This document shows, piece by piece, positions 59,374 to 64,000 of a stretch of DNA of 64,000 nucleotides (within the stretch, counting starts at the first letter, position 1; every line of letters begins with the position of its first letter). The stretch spans positions 47,340-111,339 of the forward strand of contig NZ_FNHL01000007.1 of the NCBI RefSeq assembly GCF_900103715.1, read 5' to 3'. The notes under the pieces were generated by a model. That model was not told the DNA's origin. It did no database searches and saw nothing but the letters and a program-made list of their open reading frames with translations. The position numbers and the translations under genes were made by a program. Source of the DNA: Halogranum gelatinilyticum (GTDB lineage Archaea; Halobacteriota; Halobacteria; Halobacteriales; Haloferacaceae).

Positions 59374-59533
59374 CGTGAGGGAAAGTCCGCAGTCACTCGC
59401 TCTTCACGCTGACGCGCTACTAAACTACCGGCCAGCAGCGGTCTCCTGGCCAGCAACTGTCTCCCGGCCGGCAGAATTCTCCCGGCCAACAGGAGTCTAC
59501 CAGCTAGCAGTTGTGTAGACCACCGCCGACGAA

Positions 59534-60031
59534 GTGGCCGATGTCGATGTCTCCTTGCCCCCTGGCTACGAAGAGATACCGATGGCAAGTATCTCAGCGA
59601 AGTGGAACAAGACGGGACAGGGCTTCGAACGTGACGACGACACACTCTCGGTCGGTGTCTACGTCACGACTGCCGATGTCCACTACCACGGCGACGACGT
59701 CCACGTTCGCCCGGACGTCCCGTCGGAGATGGCCAACTCCTATCAGGTCTATGCAGTGGTCGGTCTCGACGGCACCGACGGTCAGCGGGTTCCGTTTATC
59801 AACTACGCGGAGCTCTCCGACGCGGTCACGTTCGCGACACTCGTGACCCGGTATCTCGACGAACGCGACAACGTAATCGGCGTCGAGGAGATCGCCGAAC
59901 GTGAACCCGGAGCAGACGACGACTGGTGGCCGGAGGGCGTCGTCGACGGCGACGAGACTGCACCGAGAGAGGCACTCGCTGCGATGCTCGGGACCTATGC
60001 GGAGCGACTCGACGAGGCACTGTCCAGCTAA
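59534..60031 (+). CDS. Acidic soluble protein of unknown function
   Basis: 165 residues from a GTG (ATG 59582 is 16 codons inside). VYVTTADVHYHGDDVHVRPDVPSEMANSYQVYAVVG and FATLVTRYLDERDNVIGVEEIAER give a mixed alpha/beta pattern. The end is disordered. No family recognised. It reads toward the replication origin. Confidence 0.6.
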   Translation: MADVDVSLPPGYEEIPMASISAKWNKTGQGFERDDDTLSVGVYVTTADVHYHGDDVHVRPDVPSEMANSYQVYAVVGLDGTDGQRVPFINYAELSDAVTFATLVTRYLDERDNVIGVEEIAEREPGADDDWWPEGVVDGDETAPREALAAMLGTYAERLDEALSS

Positions 60032-60074
60032 CTGTCGGAAGGTCCCGGATTCGGGTCGGTACGTCTACTGTACG

Positions 60075-61363
60075 CCAAATATATCAGAAAGTCGAATGGT
60101 AGTGGAGAAGTATGGTGGACACACACACCATGCTCGCGAATGTAAGTGTGTGAGAGCGGGGGGTGGAGTCGAAATCAGGGGGTTGAGTTTGAAGCAGGCG
60201 AGTAGGGTGGAAATCGGAGAACGTGTAACTGTCGCGAGAATACGGTTGAGACGCCCAGATCGACACGGCTCGCGTGAACAACGACACGTGGATGAAAGCG
60301 ACCGATACCGTAAGATCTACTCGGTCTGAACCTTCTGCTCGATGGTTTCGTCTCGACACAGGACGAAGTATCGTCCTCTACAAATTGTGACGAAGTTAAC
60401 TTGGCGGGCTTTTCTCGTTGTGGGCTTATAAAACATTGGGTCGTGAAGCCAATGAAACGAATCCTGGGAGAAATGCCCTCGTTCGACGGACGCGGTCCCG
60501 TCTTTCTCGGCAGACATCCCACCGTTGGCCCTCTCCAACCCGTCTTACACCCGAATCACTCACATCCCTTGTACGAACCGATCTTTCGAATCAGTCGTCT
60601 CGGGTACTGCTACCCCCTTCTTCGACCGTTTACATTCGCGAAGTAGGTGTGTGGGTGTAACCGTAACCGTCTCGGGCTTCTTCTCGACGTCCTATTTCGT
60701 TGTTTGCGTGTGCCTGCGTTGGTCCCGTGCACAGCACAAGATGACACTCGAGAACACATAGCACGGTTCATGCCACATACGGCTCATCACATCTGACTCA
60801 CCTCTTTTGCACACTTACATTCGCGAGGGTGGTGTGTGTGCGTGGCCGTTCCGGTGTCGAACTCCTGCGACACACCTTCGATTTTCGCTTACATTCGCGA
60901 GGGTGGTGTGTGTCTGTTCCACGCACGACTTCGACTCATCCGGTGGGCTGACACTAACCTGCCGAGTCGATGGGGATGAGACCGGTGAGACTCCTTCGGC
61001 TACCTACTTATCGATCGAACAGGAAACCCTCCCGTTACATTCGCGACGGGGGTGTCTCACACACCACACGGACGGCCTCCACTACACCGTCACCACCGAA
61101 CCGCGATCTGCAAATGCAGATACATTCGCGACAGTGGTGTCATACATTCGCGACGATGGTGTCGGGTCGACGCCTGTTCCGTCGCTAACGGTAGTTCTCG
61201 ACGAACCGCGGCCCATTACATTCGCGAGCTTGGTCGTCGGCCTCCTTCGAGAGTTTCCCTTTCTTGTGCTGTCTCTCGACACTTTCTTGGAGAATACATT
61301 CGCGAAGGGGGCGTCAGACTCCCAGTACAGTTATGACCGTTCAGTAGAAATACCGTCCAATCG
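60075..61363. other. Replication origin of an Orc1/Cdc6-associated replicon
   Basis: Between the gene at 59534 and orc1/cdc6 lies a 1.3 kb region with no convincing gene. It holds nine copies of a TACATTCGCGA element: one inverted (60125-60144) and eight direct, at 60631, 60816, 60890, 61036, 61121, 61143, 61217 and 61295, each followed four bases later by GGTGT or a near copy (the last two GGTCG and GGCGT). A+T-rich DNA between 60145 and 60630 (for example gggcttataaaacattggg) is a candidate unwinding element. The layout (inverted boxes around A+T-rich DNA, next to cdc6) is that of archaeal origins. Confidence 0.75.
60125..61314. repeat. Nine origin-recognition-box-like repeats
   Basis: Consensus TACATTCGCGANNNNGGTGT (20 bases). 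Eight copies are on the plus strand over 61% of the region and one on the minus strand at 60125. The GGTGT(GTG) tail resembles the G-rich part of haloarchaeal origin boxes, but the TACATTCGCGA part differs from the TTTCCAC-type boxes I know from main haloarchaeal origins, suggesting a distinct Orc1 specificity. Open frames through this region read YIR(E/D)GGV in different frames, showing the repeat is a DNA signal. Confidence 0.8.
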
Positions 61364-62608
61364 ATGACGCTTGGCGACGACTCCGAGGTGGAGCGAGACT
61401 CACTCTTTCGGTACGAAGAACCCATCTTCGCGCGCGAAGAGCTTCTCGATATCCGCCACATCCCCGGTCCGGACCGTATCGTCGGCCGCGATACGCATAT
61501 GCAGCGAGTCGCGAACGCCCTCAATCCCGCCATCTTCGGCCGACCGCCGAAGCATCTCCTCATCTACGGGAAGACAGGGACCGGGAAGTCGCTGGTCTCT
61601 CGTCACGTGACCCAACGGCTCGCGACCGAAGCGGCGAAAGACTCCGTTATCGTCCGAACCGCCTTCGTCGACTGCGGAGAGGAGAACACCGAGACCTCCG
61701 CGGTCAAGACGATCGCTGCCCAGTTGAACGACCCCGAGGAAACCGGTATCACGATCCCCGAACGGGGGCTTTCGACGGGTGACTATTACAAACGACTCTG
61801 GACGATTCTCGACAGTCGCTCCGACGTCGTCGTCATCCTGCTCGACGAGATCGATATGCTCGAAGACGACGAGATCCTTCGGAAGCTCTCACGAGCCGGT
61901 GAAAACAGTCGAATCGAACGCTGCAGCATCGGCGTCATCGGAATCAGCAACAAGATCGACTACCCCGATCAGCTCACAGAGCGTGTCAAGAGCAGCTTCC
62001 AGCACGACGAGATCGTGTTCAAACCCTACGCCGCCGACCAGCTCAGCGAAATTCTCAACAACCGTAAAGATGCCTTCCGCGAGGGGATTCTCGGCGACGA
62101 CGTCATTCCGCTCACATCCGCGCTCGCCGCTCAAGAGCACGGTGACGCGCGCAAAGCGATCGACATCCTCCGAAACGCTGGCCGAATCGCGACCGAAGAG
62201 GAGAACCCCGAGGTGACAGTCGAGCACGTCCGTAAAGCGAAAGAGCGTACCGAGGCGGACCGGTTCAACGAGATCATCGCCGGTACGCCCGTGCAAGGGA
62301 AGGCGATACTTCTTGCACTGGCACTGTTGACGCTGATGTCCGACGAATCGGAGTTCTCGACGAAACGCGTCTACGACACGTATACCACCATCGTCAACGA
62401 GATCGGTATGGACCGACTGTCCGAACGGCGAGTCAACGAGATCCTCCAAGAGCAGGCGTTCCTCAACGTCATCAACTCCACCCGAACGAGTCGTGGACGC
62501 GGACGCGGTGTCTACAGTAAACACCGACTGCTCGAAGATGCAACCATCGTCAAGAAAGTCATCACCAGCGACGACCGGTTCGAGGTCTACGAGGAGATCG
62601 GTGTCTGA
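61364..62608 (+). CDS. orc1: Orc1/Cdc6 replication initiator
   Basis: 414 residues, AAA+ plus winged helix. Walker A YGKTGTGKS at about residues 69-77, Walker B VVILLDEIDML near 150, sensor-1 region IGVIGISNKIDY, Arg-finger/lid RVKSSFQHDEIVFKPY and AAQEHGDARKAIDILRNAG, then the winged-helix end with YDTYTTIVNEIGMDRLSERRVNEILQEQAFLNVI. It binds the boxes in the adjacent origin to start replication. The ATG sits at the end of the repeat array. Confidence 0.95.
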   Translation: MTLGDDSEVERDSLFRYEEPIFAREELLDIRHIPGPDRIVGRDTHMQRVANALNPAIFGRPPKHLLIYGKTGTGKSLVSRHVTQRLATEAAKDSVIVRTAFVDCGEENTETSAVKTIAAQLNDPEETGITIPERGLSTGDYYKRLWTILDSRSDVVVILLDEIDMLEDDEILRKLSRAGENSRIERCSIGVIGISNKIDYPDQLTERVKSSFQHDEIVFKPYAADQLSEILNNRKDAFREGILGDDVIPLTSALAAQEHGDARKAIDILRNAGRIATEEENPEVTVEHVRKAKERTEADRFNEIIAGTPVQGKAILLALALLTLMSDESEFSTKRVYDTYTTIVNEIGMDRLSERRVNEILQEQAFLNVINSTRTSRGRGRGVYSKHRLLEDATIVKKVITSDDRFEVYEEIGV

Positions 62609-62630
62609 GCCGTATTCGCCGTAGTACCGA

Positions 62631-63020
62631 CTACTCGACCTGTGGCGTCCGATACATCGCCAACAGCTCTTCGAGTACGAGTGCAGCCCTACTTCCGGCA
62701 TCGACCTCGTCGTCGACGTATTCGTATCCTGCGTCGAACTCGCCCCGCAGCCCGTATTTTCGGATTTCGACGACCGCTTCGAGGAAGTCGTCGTCGAACT
62801 CGTAGCTGTCGTCGACTTCTGACGGGAACTCCAGGTCGAGTTCTCCTTTCAACTCTTCGTAGCTAAACGTCTTCTCGTTGTAGTCGGGCGAGACGAGCTC
62901 GAGCATATACTCCGCAGAGAACCGGTAGAACTCGGATTTGCTCTCGAACGTCCCATCCGCCACCAGTGATTCGATCTCCTCGACCACCTGATCCGGGTAG
63001 CGGACGGTATCTTTCGCCAT
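62631..63020 (-). CDS. Ribbon-helix-helix regulator
   Basis: 129 residues. The N-terminus KDTVRYPDQVVEEIESLVADGTFESKSEFYRFSAEYML is a ribbon-helix-helix fold: strand, helix, turn, helix. The rest is acidic (FSYEELKGELDLEFPSEVDD, EVVDDEVDAGSRAALVLEELLAMY). Its ATG lies 27 bases below a TATA-like attata (63047) and a CCCC-TGTGT-GGGG palindrome sits between them. Convergent with orc1/cdc6. Autoregulation is a plausible inference. Confidence 0.75.
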   Translation of the reverse strand: MAKDTVRYPDQVVEEIESLVADGTFESKSEFYRFSAEYMLELVSPDYNEKTFSYEELKGELDLEFPSEVDDSYEFDDDFLEAVVEIRKYGLRGEFDAGYEYVDDEVDAGSRAALVLEELLAMYRTPQVE

Positions 63021-63029
63021 GTTACTTCA

Positions 63030-63042
63030 CCCCTGTGTGGGG
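63030..63042. promoter_or_regulatory. Palindrome between TATA box and start of the RHH gene
   Basis: CCCC-TGTGT-GGGG, five bases from the TATA-like box and ten bases above the start codon of the minus-strand gene ending at 62631. Position fits an operator for its own product. Confidence 0.45.
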
Positions 63043-63480
63043 AACGATTATAATTTCTCTGGTAAATTTGGTGTTGCGGGTTCTGCGTAGCTGGATTCTC
63101 TGGCTGTAAAGCGTATCCCTGTCGCTACATGAGCGGCCGTCTGTTCTCGATTTAGGTCACGGTCGGCCCCCGGTACGTCTCCGTGTTGGGTCAGTCTACC
63201 GAAGCCGATCTCCCGCCGAATGCCGTTGTCTTCCACCTCCGACGTTCAGCGAGTTCTGATCGTGTTCTCGTTGCGGTACGACCCTCCAAGTCAGCCGTAG
63301 CACGGAACGGAGACTTAGCAAACGCGCGCGGAAACAAATTGACCCACTTTCAGTGGCAGTCGCGTTTCGTCCGATAGACATCTCGGTCTTGAGTTTCACA
63401 ATCGAGAGATTCGTTAGCACTATCTCTGACAGTCAGACACATCCTCGATGATTATTCATCTTTCGGGCGATATCACTGGT
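63043..63480. other. Intergenic region upstream of the rRNA operon
   Basis: No gene seen. The left end holds the promoter of the RHH gene; from 63400 A+T increases toward the rrn promoters. Confidence 0.45.
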
Positions 63481-63640
63481 ATTAAGTATTACCCAGCCAT
63501 CCGTAGGAATGCGTACGACACAACGTGACTTCGGGCCGGTCACCCCGGCCCGAGATCACACGTGGGCCTCGTGGGTTCGTCCCACGGTCGATGTGCTTCG
63601 GTGGGTTTATGTACCCATCGCGCATTGGTTTAGGTCCGAA
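63481..63640 (+). promoter_or_regulatory. Two promoters of the rRNA operon
   Basis: attaagta at 63481-63488 and tttatgta at 63606-63613 are TATA boxes with the surrounding A/G-rich BRE, each about 25-28 bases before a likely start. Multiple tandem promoters before 16S are typical of haloarchaeal rrn operons. Confidence 0.65.
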
Positions 63641-63719
63641 GAAGATGAGGATTCCGCCCCTGCGGTCCGCCGTACACGACGGAATCTGACGTTAGCCTTG
63701 ATAGTTCGGTGACACCCGG

Positions 63720-63842
63720 TCGGACGACCGGCTCGTCACCGAGCTTGGACCTTGCAATGACACTCTCTTACAGAGTGTTTTGGTGATGCCACTCGTCAGA
63801 GTGGACATCCCGCCACCCCCTCTCCCCCCAGGGAGAGGAAAC
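63720..63842 (+). other. 16S leader with processing stem elements
   Basis: The leader contains short hairpins (CACTCT-cttac-AGAGTG near 63755 and CCTCTC-cccccca-GGGAGAGG at 63817-63840) and one arm of the long 16S flanking helix that archaea cut with the bulge-helix-bulge endonuclease. The second arm lies beyond the window. Confidence 0.55.
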
Positions 63843-64000
63843 ATTCCGGTTGATCCTGCCGGAGGTCATTGCTATTGGGGTCCGATTTAGCCATGCTAGT
63901 TGTGCGACTTAGATCGCAGCGGAAAGCTCAGTAACACGTGGCCAAACTACCCTGTAGACAGGAATACTCTCGGGAAACTGAGGCTAATACCTGATACGGT
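63843..64000 (+). rRNA. 16S rRNA, 5' part
   Basis: Begins with the archaeal 16S start ATTCCGGTTGATCCTGCC and continues with the conserved GCTCAGTAACACGTGG block. The gene runs out of the window. Helix 5-6 bases (GTGCGACTTAGATCGCAGCG) are close to Haloferacales. Confidence 0.97.

Noticed and set aside
60807..61367. A 186-codon frame across the origin
   Set aside because: It contains origin-box repeats in more than one frame and has low-quality composition; it is part of the replication origin.

Overview
The window is haloarchaeal chromosomal (or large-replicon) DNA. The evidence is the very high GC coding sequence with Asp/Glu-rich proteins, transcription factor B genes, Tat and lipobox signal peptides, HalOD1, BAT-type and TrmB-type regulators, an Orc1/Cdc6 gene with a repeat-rich origin, TATA boxes about 30 bases before many starts, and the first 158 bases of an archaeal 16S rRNA at the right edge. 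The 16S start resembles Haloferacales, but this is a judgement by eye.

Region 1 (1-33.4 kb) is mostly ordinary core genome. It holds an aldo/keto reductase tail, PTS enzyme I, MsrA, small zinc-ribbon proteins, a CinA-type domain protein and a short-chain dehydrogenase. At 7-9.2 kb a small accessory-looking patch has a tRNA-like sequence behind a strong promoter, a zinc-ribbon peptide and a putative ribbon-helix-helix protein bracketed by GGTCCCA/TGGGACC repeats. There follow an AI-2E-type permease, an ABC exporter pair, the initiator tRNA-Met with a second copy of its 3' end nearby, a Tat-exported G8/beta-helix protein, a run of lipoproteins, a tandem pair of PH-domain membrane proteins, PPK2, a VOC protein, a first TFB, a thiamine-binding/thiamine-transport pair, a fused malic enzyme flanked by degenerate 9-base repeats, and a tyrosine recombinase.

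Region 2 (about 33.4-49.4 kb) is an A+T-richer accessory island. It contains a relic plasmid- or provirus-type replication module (two primase fragments around an inverted/direct TGTTCCACCC array), a broken SWIM-finger gene, IS transposase remnants and other gene fragments. Among these are intact small regulators and stress-type genes: two DUF7344-like proteins, two TrmB-like regulators, two HalOD1 proteins, a BAT-type regulator, two DUF5789 proteins, a histone-fold-like mini protein, zinc-finger peptides, a PiT transporter, an SPFH protein and a UspA protein.

Region 3 (49.4-64 kb) returns to GC-rich core style: a Tat-exported amidohydrolase, a BAT-type regulator divergent from an aldehyde dehydrogenase, a phosphoribosyltransferase, a CBS protein, a second TFB and membrane proteins. 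It ends with a replication origin (nine copies of TACATTCGCGA followed by a GT-rich tail) directly upstream of orc1/cdc6, then a ribbon-helix-helix regulator with a promoter palindrome, and the rRNA promoter region and 16S gene. The origin lies about 2.5 kb from the rrn operon and transcription of both orc1 and rrn runs rightward.
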